Shown one piece after another: positions 8,154-16,198 of a stretch of 64,000 bases of DNA. The stretch's first letter is position 1. Each line of letters begins with the position of its first letter. Origin of the DNA: Chryseobacterium sp. LAM-KRS1 (GTDB lineage: Bacteria; Bacteroidota; Bacteroidia; Flavobacteriales; Weeksellaceae); contig NZ_JAAOIZ010000003.1 in assembly GCF_013184525.1 (NCBI RefSeq), positions 124,001-188,000 on the forward strand, in the 5' to 3' direction. Under the pieces are notes generated by a model, which worked only from the letters and a program-made list of their open reading frames with translations, did not search any database and was not told the DNA's origin. A program made the position numbers and the translations under genes.

Positions 8154-9352
8154 ATGAATAATAAACAAAAAGCCTTAGTAAAGTCAACCGTTGCGGTTTT
8201 AAAATCAAACGGTGCAGATCTCACTCAATATTTTTACAACAGAATGTTCAACCATAATCCTGAGCTCAAAAATCTTTTTAACATGAGTCATCAGACAAGT
8301 GGCAAGCAACAACACGCACTAGCCGGAGCAGTGCTTGCCTATGCTGAACATATTGAAAATCCAACTTTACTAATTAATATTTTAAGATCTATAGGCAATA
8401 AGCACGTCAGCCTTAATATAAAACCGGAACAATATAATATTGTAGGACTTCATCTGATCTCATCGATAAAAGAAGTTTTAGGAAAAGCGGCTACTGACGA
8501 ATTATTGGAAGCTTGGACGCAAGCCTATCATGAACTTGCCCAAATAATGATTTCTATCGAAGACGAAATATATTGTTCTAACCTAACAAAAATGGGGGAT
8601 GGACAGGTTGGAGAACATTCATCATCAGTAAAATCGTAGAGGAAAGCATGGAGGTTAAATCCTTTTATCTTAAGCCTAAAGATGGGCAGCCAATTGCAGA
8701 ATACCTTCCCGGTCAATTCATATCTGTAAAAACATATATTCCATCACTGGGATATGAACAACCAAGACAATATAGTCTATCATCGGCCTTCACTCCTAAA
8801 TATTACAGGATATCTGTAAAAAAAGAGAAAAATCAATTTAATCCGGATGGTATTGTATCCCATATCATGCATGCTAAGTTAGCTGGAGACGAAATAGAAG
8901 TGAGTGCACCTGCGGGAATCTTTCACATTAACCCTTTATCGGAATATCCTTTAGTGCTTATAAGTGGAGGGATTGGAATTACTCCGCTTTTAAGTATGCT
9001 GGAAACAAATGAAAATAACAATCGCAACCCTGTTGTATGGTTGCATAGTTGCAGGGATCAAGCCGTTCATGCCTTCAAAGATCATACTGACTATTTAGAA
9101 CAAAATAATGAATGGCTCACCACCCACATCTTTTATGAAAATAAAAATAAAGAAGATGACCAGGCAATACATGAAGGAAGAATTAACCTCCATGAAGTGA
9201 AAGAAGAAATTCTTATTGACAATGCAAAGTATTATATTTGTGGTCCCGAAGCATTTATTAAAGTGCAGTACAATTCTTTGATGCAATTAGGAATTGCCGG
9301 AGAAAATATTTTTTACGAAGAATTCGGACCTCAGCTCCTTCATTTAAATTAG
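8154..9352 (+). pseudogene. hmp: Flavohemoglobin (nitric oxide dioxygenase), frameshifted
   Basis: Two open frames together give a full Hmp of about 399 residues. The first (8154-8639) is the globin domain, with Tyr28 at B10, proximal His84 in GNKHVS and KPEQYNIVG. The second is the FAD/NAD reductase, with RQYSLSS, ISGGIGITPLLSML, YICGP and a C-terminal YEEFGP. The first frame drifts after NLTK into 14 unrelated residues and a TAG. The correct continuation NGGWTGWRTFIISKIVEES is encoded in the other frame from 8591. One A missing from the run at 8588-8592 explains it. Hmp oxidises NO to nitrate. The globin half alone could be made; the reductase half has no start of its own except the in-frame ATG 8648. 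Confidence 0.88.
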
Positions 9353-9358
9353 CAATTA

Positions 9359-9799
9359 ATGAAATTGAACCACTTTACTGATTATAGTTTGCGCGTTTTA
9401 ATCTATTTAAATAAAAAAGATAAGGCTCAGTCCTGCTCATTGGACGAATTATCAGAAAAGTTGCATATTCTTCGCAATCACCTTATTAAAGTGGTTCAGT
9501 TTTTATCTCAGAAAGGATTTGTTATTACCAAAAGAGGAAAAAATGGTGGAATCATTATTTCTGATAAGGCTCGTACGACAGGGCTTGGTGATCTTATTCA
9601 CCTACTTGAACAGGATGATAGTCCGATTATCAACTGCCAAAGTAAATCGTGCGTATTTATGTCTTATAACTGTCAGCTAAAATCATTTTTAGACATCGCC
9701 TATCAGGCATTTATCGATAGTATGAACAAGCATTATTTATCTGATCTTGTTTTTAATAATTGGGATATCATTTTTGCGAGCCAGCATACCAGTAATTAA
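9359..9799 (+). CDS. nsrR: Rrf2 family regulator, NsrR type
   Basis: The 146-residue protein has the Rrf2 winged helix (residues about 1-65, starting MKLNHFTDYSLRVLIYL) and three cysteines, Cys93, Cys98 and Cys105. These match the Fe-S ligand spacing of NsrR rather than IscR. NsrR loses repression when NO attacks its cluster. It starts 6 bases after hmp, so the two genes form an operon that it probably represses through the palindrome at 8081-8113. The assignment is strong from motif and context. Confidence 0.88.
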   Translation: MKLNHFTDYSLRVLIYLNKKDKAQSCSLDELSEKLHILRNHLIKVVQFLSQKGFVITKRGKNGGIIISDKARTTGLGDLIHLLEQDDSPIINCQSKSCVFMSYNCQLKSFLDIAYQAFIDSMNKHYLSDLVFNNWDIIFASQHTSN

Positions 9800-9802
9800 A
9801 AC

Positions 9803-10864
9803 TTAACCTTCGTAAAGATATGTTGTAAGGTAATGAAGCTCAGGCTTACTTGCTTCTTTTGATTCCGCTTCCGCCTGTTCCAGAGAATATTGGGAGGTAA
9901 TTTCTTTGCGCTGGAATACAAATGAATTATTTGCATTTTTATCAACCACATCATTGAAGATGTGTTCTATCTCTGAATTTGCCAACGATGCAAAACTAAT
10001 ATCCTCAAATCCATACATCAACCTTAAATCATCAAATTCTGAAAACTGATTATCAACAAAACTTTGAAGCTGTGATTTCGAATCAAAATTCCCTGCCCAG
10101 ATATTGTATGCGTATTTCTTCTTTTTAGGCTTATCCAGGATACTCTGATACACAAAATTTTCACCCAGATAAGCTTCCCTTACTTGTGGATCATTTGCCA
10201 GGTCCTCCGGAAGACCTTCTTTCAGGATCCTGCCTTCAAACATGATGTATGTTTTATTAGTAATAGCGAGAGTCTGCTGAACATTATGGTCGGTGATTAA
10301 GATTCCGATATTTTTATCGACAAGACTTCTTACAATTTTCTGTATATCTTCTACTGCAATGGGGTCTACCCCTGCAAAAGGTTCATCCAGAAGGATAAAG
10401 TTCGGGCTGGTAGCAAGACAGCGCGCAATTTCAGTCCTACGTCTTTCTCCTCCGGAAAGAAGATCTCCTCTGTTTTTACGAACATGCTGCAATGAAAATT
10501 CTTCGATCAGCTCATCACATTTGATTTGCTGTTCACGCTTGGAGAGATTGGTAAGCTGTAAAACTCCCATAATATTTTCCTCAACAGAAAGTTTTCTGAA
10601 GACAGAGGCCTCCTGAGCAAGATAACCAATTCCTTTTTGTGCTCTGCGATACATCGCATCAGTTGTTATTTCCTGTTTATCCAGGAAAATTTTACCGGAT
10701 GTCGGCTTAACCAATCCCACGATCATATAAAATGAAGTGGTTTTACCTGCTCCATTAGGACCTAGCAAACCAACAATTTCTCCCTGCTGGACTTGTACAG
10801 AAACGCCTTTTACAACTTTTTTTGGACCGTATTCTTTGATTAAGTTTTCTCCTCGTAAAATCAT
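9803..10864 (-). CDS. lptB: LPS export ABC transporter ATPase LptB with C-terminal extension
   Basis: Residues 1-240 are a typical LptB: Walker A GPNGAGKTT (35-43), signature LSGGE (136-140), Walker B FILLDEP (156-162) and ITDHNV for the H-loop. LptB powers extraction of LPS from the inner membrane with LptFG. The protein is 353 residues, about 110 longer than usual. The extension (about 247-353) follows a KPKKKK linker and contains YNIWAGNFDSKSQLQSFV, then an acidic Ser/Ala-rich stretch. This extension loosely resembles Imm22-like domains; that is from memory only. A -7 element ends 5 bases before the start codon. Confidence 0.88.
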   Translation of the reverse strand: MILRGENLIKEYGPKKVVKGVSVQVQQGEIVGLLGPNGAGKTTSFYMIVGLVKPTSGKIFLDKQEITTDAMYRRAQKGIGYLAQEASVFRKLSVEENIMGVLQLTNLSKREQQIKCDELIEEFSLQHVRKNRGDLLSGGERRRTEIARCLATSPNFILLDEPFAGVDPIAVEDIQKIVRSLVDKNIGILITDHNVQQTLAITNKTYIMFEGRILKEGLPEDLANDPQVREAYLGENFVYQSILDKPKKKKYAYNIWAGNFDSKSQLQSFVDNQFSEFDDLRLMYGFEDISFASLANSEIEHIFNDVVDKNANNSFVFQRKEITSQYSLEQAEAESKEASKPELHYLTTYLYEG

Positions 10865-10869
10865 AGTCG

Positions 10870-10877
10870 CAAAGATA
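10870..10877 (-). promoter_or_regulatory. -7 promoter element of lptB
   Basis: On the minus strand this reads TATCTTTG, a full match to TAnnTTTG. Only 5 bases separate it from the ATG of lptB, so the mRNA should be leaderless or nearly so. Confidence 0.6.
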
Positions 10878-10968
10878 TAAATTTGTTTTAAGTTATGATT
10901 TTGTAACTACTCATATTTTTCTTCGACTTATGTTAAAAACAATTCACTTTATCATAAAAAATACTAAA

Positions 10969-11262
10969 ATGGAAAATTACGGTTATACAAAAACAGAAAA
11001 TACCCGGGATCAGCAGGCCCATGTACCTTATCGCTCTGAAAAAAAGATCCCTGCTGCAATACTAGGTATACTTGTAGGATGGCTTGCCCTGAATAAATTT
11101 TATCTTGGCTATACTAAAGAAGGTATTATTCAGATTATTTTAAACCTTGTTACTTTTGGGGCAGCTTCTATCATTCCTTTCATTGAAGGTATATTGTACC
11201 TGTTTATGAGTGACAAACAGTTTGATGACACTTATGTATATGGTAAAAAAGGCTGGCTGTAA
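10969..11262 (+). CDS. TM2 domain-containing membrane protein
   Basis: The protein has a polar N terminus followed by the TM2 domain. KIPAAILGILVGWLALNKFYL forms the first membrane segment with the typical KFYLGY turn, and IIQIILNLVTFGAASIIPFIEGILYL forms the second. The start at 10969 (MENYGYTK) is preferred because TM2 proteins of this group begin with a short soluble segment; an upstream in-frame ATG at 10930 would add 13 residues. TM2 proteins sit in the inner membrane and their role is poorly known. The next gene on the same strand starts 64 bases downstream. Confidence 0.85.
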   Translation: MENYGYTKTENTRDQQAHVPYRSEKKIPAAILGILVGWLALNKFYLGYTKEGIIQIILNLVTFGAASIIPFIEGILYLFMSDKQFDDTYVYGKKGWL

Positions 11263-11326
11263 ATCCAGGCATCAGATATTCTAACGAATTTGATACATTT
11301 ACTGCACCAACAGCAAATTAATTTTT

Positions 11327-12055
11327 ATGGAAAATAACAAAGAATTAACAGAACTCCTTGCATTAGATTTAGGAATCAACCTGGTTGACCGTAGACCTTA
11401 TGCTAAGGAAGTTTTTAAATGGCAGGATATGGATCTCCTTCCCCATTCATCCACAGACACCTTACTTTGTGAAATTTTTGAATGGAATGGCAGAAACTGG
11501 AGAACAACCAGCAATAATCTTATTGGGTATCTGTTTTCAGGAGAGAATCTGACTACTATAAAAAATCAGTTGATTAATGCTCCGAAACATCCCGCTCTGA
11601 TTCCTGATTTTGAATTTACAAAAGACAGCATGATCGAATACGGCCTTTCGCTGCCTTCTCTTTTTAATATCGGAGTTAACGGAAATATAAAAAATGCTAA
11701 AAACTTTTCTGTCCGTGTCAATGGAGTAACAAAATCAAGAATCACCAACATTGATTCTCCGGGAATTGAAATCTTAAAAAACTATTCAGCATTTACCCAG
11801 GATAAAACAAAGACGTACAGAAAAAATATCAAGTTTAATTATTTGAGTACTTCTTTATTTTATGCCGAAAGCGTTGAGATTTATTTAGAAAAAGAATCTT
11901 CAACTGTTCTTGATGTAAGCTTTCAAACGCAGGACGTTGAAGTGGAATCAAAGTTAGATACGGATACTAAGAAACATTTTGTTCTAAAATATATAGGTAA
12001 CCAGGCTCCCTTTGCTGCTAAATTTACAAAAGGTAAAGATTTCAATATAATGTGA
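11327..12055 (+). CDS. Uncharacterised protein, possible bacterial gasdermin
   Basis: The 242-residue protein has no signal peptide or obvious membrane helix. Its layout recalls bacterial gasdermins. The N terminus (LLALDLGINLVDRRPY, residues 10-25) resembles the lipid-anchored first strand region. The middle has alternating-residue beta strands (about 100-140 and 165-205). A final strand pair (FVLKYIGNQAPFAAKF, 218-233) is laid out like the conserved end of the gasdermin N-domain. Almost nothing follows that strand, so the short autoinhibitory C-terminal peptide of known bacterial gasdermins seems absent. No protease gene is adjacent. The call rests on remembered sequence pattern, not on a search, and remains tentative. 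Confidence 0.4.
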   Translation: MENNKELTELLALDLGINLVDRRPYAKEVFKWQDMDLLPHSSTDTLLCEIFEWNGRNWRTTSNNLIGYLFSGENLTTIKNQLINAPKHPALIPDFEFTKDSMIEYGLSLPSLFNIGVNGNIKNAKNFSVRVNGVTKSRITNIDSPGIEILKNYSAFTQDKTKTYRKNIKFNYLSTSLFYAESVEIYLEKESSTVLDVSFQTQDVEVESKLDTDTKKHFVLKYIGNQAPFAAKFTKGKDFNIM

Positions 12056-12101
12056 TAAATTTTAACTATATTTAGTTTATCTAAAAAAAATAAATATTAT
12101 C

Positions 12102-12284
12102 ATGAAAAAATTAACGAAAAAAAATCTAAAAACCATCAACGGTGGAAATATAAGACCACCCGATGCAAATGGCAACTGCCCATCAGGTTGGTTTTTATGC
12201 CCAAGTAATATCTGCGTTTATGACAATGGAGGTAAAGACCCTATAGTTCCGGGAAAACCTCATTACAATGCCTGTTTCGGATAA
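12102..12284 (+). CDS. GG-leader bacteriocin-like peptide
   Basis: The 60-residue peptide has a 15-residue leader MKKLTKKNLKTINGG ending in a double-glycine site, as cleaved by peptidase-containing ABC exporters. The 45-residue core holds four cysteines (Cys26, Cys33, Cys38, Cys58), several Pro and Gly, and a C-terminal ACFG. Such peptides are annotated as bacteriocin-like proteins in Chryseobacterium. No exporter, immunity or modification gene lies beside it. A strong terminator follows directly, so it may be transcribed alone or from the gene 46 bases upstream. Confidence 0.8.
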   Translation: MKKLTKKNLKTINGGNIRPPDANGNCPSGWFLCPSNICVYDNGGKDPIVPGKPHYNACFG

Positions 12285-12286
12285 AT

Positions 12287-12316
12287 AAAAAACACCTCTA
12301 TATAGAGGTGTTTTTT
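12287..12316. terminator. Bidirectional hairpin terminator
   Basis: A perfect 30-base palindrome starts with an A run, ends with a T run and has CACCTCTA/TAGAGGTG as its core. It lies between the GG-leader peptide and the convergent hemB, serving both. Confidence 0.85.
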
Positions 12317-12333
12317 ATTTATCTGTTTTAAAA

Positions 12334-13323
12334 CTATTTATTTAAAAGCATTGCTGCTTCCTTTGCAAAATAAGTGAAGATCATATCTGCACCAGCTCTT
12401 TTAAAACATGTTAAGCTCTCAATGATCGTTTTATCATTATCTAGCCAGCCGTTTTGGGCAGCCGCTTTTACCATTGCATATTCTCCACTTACATTGTACA
12501 CAGCAATCGGAAGATCAATTGCTTCACGAACTTTAGAAACAATATCAAGATAAGGAAGCCCCGGTTTAATCATAATGATATCCGCTCCTTCATCAATATC
12601 TTTAAATACTTCATTTAAAGCTTCCCTGGAATTATGAAAATCCATCTGATAAGTCTTTTTATCTTTTGGAATTTCCATATTATCTTTTGGAGCACTATCC
12701 AGAGCACTTCTAAAAGGTCCATAAAAAGAACTTGCGTATTTTGCGGAATAACTTAAAATTCCTACATCTGTAAATCCACTTTCTTCTAAGGCTTCACGAA
12801 TCCCTAATACTCTGCCATCCATCATATCACTTGGTGCGACAATGTCTGCCCCGGCTTCTGCATGAGATACAGACATTCTTGCCAGTGCATCTACAGTTGC
12901 ATCATTTACAATTTTTCCGTTTTCGATTATTCCGTCATGTCCATAAATAGAATAAGGATCCAACGCTACATCAGGCATAACGATCATTTCGGGAAGAGCA
13001 TCTTTTATGGCTTTAATGGTGTTCTGCATTAATCCGTTTTTGTTCCAAGCTTCTTTTCCCGTATTATCTTTTAAATGATCTGACACCTTCATATACAGGT
13101 TGACAGATTTTACCCCCAAAGAAAACAGTTCTTTACACTCTTTAACTGTAAGATCGATACTCCGCCTGAATATTCCCGGCATTGATGCAATTGGTTCCTG
13201 CTTGTTTTCACCCTCCATTACGAAGATAGGCATTACGAAATCATGAGTTGTAAGTACATTTTCCCTTACCAAACTTCTCATTGATTCATTTACTCGTAGC
13301 CTTCTGTTTCTTGAATGTATCAT
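12334..13323 (-). CDS. hemB: Porphobilinogen synthase (delta-aminolevulinic acid dehydratase)
   Basis: The 329-residue enzyme condenses two 5-aminolevulinate molecules to porphobilinogen in haem synthesis. The two active-site lysines are Lys195 (SYSAKYASSFYGPFR) and Lys253 (IMIKPGLPYLD). The metal-site segment reads MPDVALDPYSIYGHDG (116-131), where Asp and Ala replace the cysteines of zinc enzymes. This points to the magnesium-type or mixed metal variant. It is a single gene with its own promoter-like motif upstream. Confidence 0.96.
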   Translation of the reverse strand: MIHSRNRRLRVNESMRSLVRENVLTTHDFVMPIFVMEGENKQEPIASMPGIFRRSIDLTVKECKELFSLGVKSVNLYMKVSDHLKDNTGKEAWNKNGLMQNTIKAIKDALPEMIVMPDVALDPYSIYGHDGIIENGKIVNDATVDALARMSVSHAEAGADIVAPSDMMDGRVLGIREALEESGFTDVGILSYSAKYASSFYGPFRSALDSAPKDNMEIPKDKKTYQMDFHNSREALNEVFKDIDEGADIIMIKPGLPYLDIVSKVREAIDLPIAVYNVSGEYAMVKAAAQNGWLDNDKTIIESLTCFKRAGADMIFTYFAKEAAMLLNK

Positions 13324-13351
13324 TTTGGAATACTTTTTGAATAAGTTTATG

Positions 13352-13359
13352 CAAATTTA
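13352..13359 (-). promoter_or_regulatory. -7 promoter element of hemB
   Basis: On the minus strand this reads TAAATTTG, fitting TAnnTTTG, 28 bases before the hemB start. A -33 element was not seen. Confidence 0.5.
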
Positions 13360-13383
13360 CTACAAGTTAAATGAAAAAATATG

Positions 13384-13413
13384 TTGGAGAGTGGTAGATT
13401 TTTTATATTTTTG
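13384..13413 (+). promoter_or_regulatory. Promoter of the T9SS sorting-domain gene
   Basis: TTG at 13384-13386 and TATTTTTG at 13406-13413 are 19 bases apart, the classic Bacteroidetes -33/-7 arrangement. It overlaps the upstream ATG at 13381, which argues for translation starting at 13444 instead. Confidence 0.65.
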
Positions 13414-13443
13414 TTTTATAAATACTTGAGAAATTATATTTTG

Positions 13444-13794
13444 ATGAAAAAACTTTTACTTTTATTTCTTTTCGCAGGCACTTTTGTTGGATTTTCCAGC
13501 AATCTAAATGCACAACTCAGGGAGCCTGGTTCCATCTCACAAAAATCTGATGATGGAGTTTTTATTGCTTACCCTAATCCTGCAAAAGATTTCCTCATTA
13601 TTCGAGCAAAAGACCCTTCTTTGAAGGTTAAAAATGTTACATTCTATTCTATTCTTGGTACACAGGTTGCTACTTATGCGGTTAATATGAATTCGGGAGA
13701 AATTAATATTGAAAAATTAAAACCCGGTAAATATTTGATCCGTTACATTTTAAGTGACAACACTCAAAAAGTTACCCAGATCGTAAAACAATAA
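13444..13794 (+). CDS. Small secreted protein with T9SS type A sorting domain
   Basis: The 116-residue product starts with a signal peptide (MKKLLLLFLFAGTFVGF, cleavage after about NLNA at residue 24). After a short linker it carries a type A T9SS C-terminal domain: IAYPNPAKDFLIIRA, then a central strand with FYSILGTQV and a final KLKPGKYLIRYILSDNTQKVTQIVK. This domain normally directs cargo through the type IX secretion system to the cell surface. Here it makes up almost the whole mature protein, so no cargo domain is present. Start 13444 is chosen because 13381 lies inside the promoter. Confidence 0.85.
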   Translation: MKKLLLLFLFAGTFVGFSSNLNAQLREPGSISQKSDDGVFIAYPNPAKDFLIIRAKDPSLKVKNVTFYSILGTQVATYAVNMNSGEINIEKLKPGKYLIRYILSDNTQKVTQIVKQ

Positions 13795-13797
13795 ATT

Positions 13798-13824
13798 AAA
13801 TCCTGATAATCATCAGGATTTTTT
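13798..13824 (+). terminator. Rho-independent terminator
   Basis: TCCTGAT (13801-13807) pairs with ATCAGGA (13812-13818) across a 4-base loop, followed by six T. It follows the stop codon of the T9SS sorting-domain gene by a few bases. Confidence 0.8.
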
Positions 13825-13900
13825 CTTTTACGTTAGTAGTCCTTTTAATTATTCCGTAACTTTCGGGACATTTTTATACTAATAGTAAAAAAACAATTTA

Positions 13901-14812
13901 ATGCTAAAAGCTGAACATATTACTAAAACCTACAATGCCGGAAAAAAAACCGCATTGGATGATTTTAGCATACATGTCCCAAAAGGGAGCATCTATGGTC
14001 TTTTAGGCCCAAATGGAGCGGGAAAAACATCATTTATCCGCATCATCAATCAAATTACCCAGGCAGACTCCGGAACTATATTCATCAATGGAGAGAAGTT
14101 AAATCCCGATCACATCAAAAATATAGGTTACATGCCTGAAGAAAGAGGTTTGTATAAAAATATGAGTGTGGGCGATCAGATTCTTTACTTCGCAGAACTA
14201 AAAGGAATGAGCAAAAATGATGCTCTCAGTGAAGCAAAGAAATGGTTTGAAAAACTTAATATTGATCAGTGGTGGAAGAAAAAGCTTTCCGAGCTTTCGA
14301 AAGGGATGGCACAAAAAATCCAGTTTGTGGTTACGGTATTACACAGACCACATTTACTTATTCTCGATGAGCCCTTTTCAGGTTTCGACCCCGTAAATGC
14401 AAATTTAATAAAGGATCAGATTATTGATCTTAAAAATAACGGAACCACCATCATTCTTTCAACCCACAGAATGGAAAGTGTAGAAGAGATGTGCGACTAT
14501 GTAGCACTGATCGACAATTCGAAAAAAGTTTTGGATGGCAGAGTTTTCGACGTTAGGGAAAAATTCAAAAAGAACATCTTCGGTATTACCCTTTCTGCTG
14601 TAAATGATTCAAATTTTGAGACATTCAAACAGAAATATGAGGTGTTTAATTTCTCAAATGAAAATGATCTTGTTTCTTTTGATCTGAAAAACGAAAGTGA
14701 TCAGAACAACATCCTTTTAGATTTGGTACATGTAGGAAAAGTCAGATCATTTGACGAAAGAATTCCGAGCATGAATGAAGTATTTATTAACGCTGTAGGC
14801 CATCATTCTTAA
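13901..14812 (+). CDS. ABC transporter ATP-binding protein (NatA-like)
   Basis: The 303-residue ATPase has Walker A GPNGAGKTS (36-44), a signature LSKGMAQK, Walker B LLILDEPFSG and an H-loop STHRMES. A C-terminal domain follows (about 220-303) as in the DUF4162/NatA group. It stands 4 bases before the permease gene, so both form one export complex of the ABC-2 type. Sodium or drug export is typical of NatAB, but the substrate is not visible here. Confidence 0.92.
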   Translation: MLKAEHITKTYNAGKKTALDDFSIHVPKGSIYGLLGPNGAGKTSFIRIINQITQADSGTIFINGEKLNPDHIKNIGYMPEERGLYKNMSVGDQILYFAELKGMSKNDALSEAKKWFEKLNIDQWWKKKLSELSKGMAQKIQFVVTVLHRPHLLILDEPFSGFDPVNANLIKDQIIDLKNNGTTIILSTHRMESVEEMCDYVALIDNSKKVLDGRVFDVREKFKKNIFGITLSAVNDSNFETFKQKYEVFNFSNENDLVSFDLKNESDQNNILLDLVHVGKVRSFDERIPSMNEVFINAVGHHS

Positions 14813-14816
14813 TTTT

Positions 14817-16127
14817 ATGAATAATATTTTTTTAATAACCAAAAGGGAATTCCTTACACAGGTCAAGAAGAAATCCTTCATTATATTAACTTTACTTGCT
14901 CCTCTTATGATCATTGCTTTTGGAGCAATTATAGGCCTGATGTTTAAAGCCAATGAATCGCATAACGTCATTGAAGTAGTAGACCGAAGTGGCTTATTCA
15001 AGGATCAGCTACCATCAGATTCCAAACTCAATTATATTTTTATTCCTGCTGCAGAAGAAAAATCAAAGATAAGTACACTAAAAGGAAATGAATCTTTGGA
15101 TGGAATTCTTATTCTACCTGAACTGAATAATCATAATTTTGATGATCTTGAAAAAAACACAAGGCTTGTCATCAACAGCAAAATAGGTTTTGATACTAAG
15201 CAACGTATCGTTTCAGATATTTCAAATGTCATTAAAAAGGAAAAAATCAAAGAATTGGGTATTGCGGAAACCCAGCTCAATAATCTTGATAAAAGCTTCT
15301 CTTTAAAAACAATTAATGTTTCTGAAGATAATAAAGAGGATTCTGACCTTACTTTCGGGGTAAAATCAGGACTAAGTATGGTTTTGATGTACGTAACTTT
15401 CATGTTCATTATTATCTATGGAGTACGGGTCATGAGAAGTGTACTTGAAGAAAAGAATAACAGAGTGGTGGAAATCATTATTTCTTCCGTAAAGCCGTTT
15501 GAACTTATGATGGGGAAAATTTTGGGAGTAACGATGGTAGCTTTAACTCAGTTTATTATCTGGATTACCATGTCCGTTATCGGAGCCCTGGTATTGAATA
15601 CCGGCTTTTCATCTATTCAGAAAAACATTCCCGGAGGAAGCGAAGGAATGGCAAGTAAACTGGATGTAACACAAATCGCTACACAGGTTTCCCATAGTCT
15701 GCTTGAACTTAATTTCCCTTTGATTATTTTTGTATTTATTGTTTTCTTCCTTCTTGGATATATCTTTTACAGCTCTGTATACGCTGCCATTGGTTCTGCC
15801 GTGGACAATGAGACAGAAACACAACAGTTTACCTTATTTGCTATATTGCCATTAACTTTGGGGATGTATGGCAGCTTTTCATTAATGAATAACCCTGACG
15901 GTCCGCTGGGATTCTGGCTATCCATGATTCCTTTCACGTCTCCTGTCGCTATGATTGCCAGAATTCCTTTTGGAGTTCCTGCATGGCAAATCGCACTGTC
16001 AATAACACTGTTAGTAGTGACAACATTTTTTATGATCTTTTTAGCCGGTAAAATCTATAGAGTCGGTATTTTAATGTATGGAAATAAAGCAACGCTTAAG
16101 GAGCTTTGGAAATGGATTAGAAATTAA
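14817..16127 (+). CDS. ABC transporter permease (ABC-2/NatB type)
   Basis: The 436-residue membrane protein has one N-terminal membrane helix (about 20-43), a large external loop (about 45-175) and a C-terminal bundle of five or six helices (about 180-425). This is the ABC-2 permease layout seen in NatB. The VLEEKNNRVVEIIISSVKPFELMMGKI stretch is the conserved coupling region. It partners with the ATPase gene 4 bases upstream. A strong terminator follows. Confidence 0.92.
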   Translation: MNNIFLITKREFLTQVKKKSFIILTLLAPLMIIAFGAIIGLMFKANESHNVIEVVDRSGLFKDQLPSDSKLNYIFIPAAEEKSKISTLKGNESLDGILILPELNNHNFDDLEKNTRLVINSKIGFDTKQRIVSDISNVIKKEKIKELGIAETQLNNLDKSFSLKTINVSEDNKEDSDLTFGVKSGLSMVLMYVTFMFIIIYGVRVMRSVLEEKNNRVVEIIISSVKPFELMMGKILGVTMVALTQFIIWITMSVIGALVLNTGFSSIQKNIPGGSEGMASKLDVTQIATQVSHSLLELNFPLIIFVFIVFFLLGYIFYSSVYAAIGSAVDNETETQQFTLFAILPLTLGMYGSFSLMNNPDGPLGFWLSMIPFTSPVAMIARIPFGVPAWQIALSITLLVVTTFFMIFLAGKIYRVGILMYGNKATLKELWKWIRN

Positions 16128-16143
16128 TCCTATATAGTCAATA

Positions 16144-16184
16144 AAAAAATAACCCCGGAACATGGTTCCGGGGTTATTTTTTTA
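16144..16184. terminator. Bidirectional GC-rich hairpin terminator
   Basis: AATAACCCCGGAAC pairs with GTTCCGGGGTTATT around an ATG loop, flanked by runs of A and T. It lies between the convergent permease and outer-membrane protein genes. Confidence 0.88.
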
Positions 16185-16198
16185 TGTCAAGTGTTGTC

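Noticed and set aside
8588..8592. Programmed -1 frameshift in hmp
   Set aside because: The AAAAA run could allow slippage, but no full slippery heptamer or downstream structure was seen and hmp is not known to use frameshifting. A deletion or sequencing error is simpler.
12287..12316. Perfect palindrome considered as an invertible-element end or attachment site
   Set aside because: The A and T tracts and its place between convergent stop codons identify it as a bidirectional terminator; no second copy was noticed.
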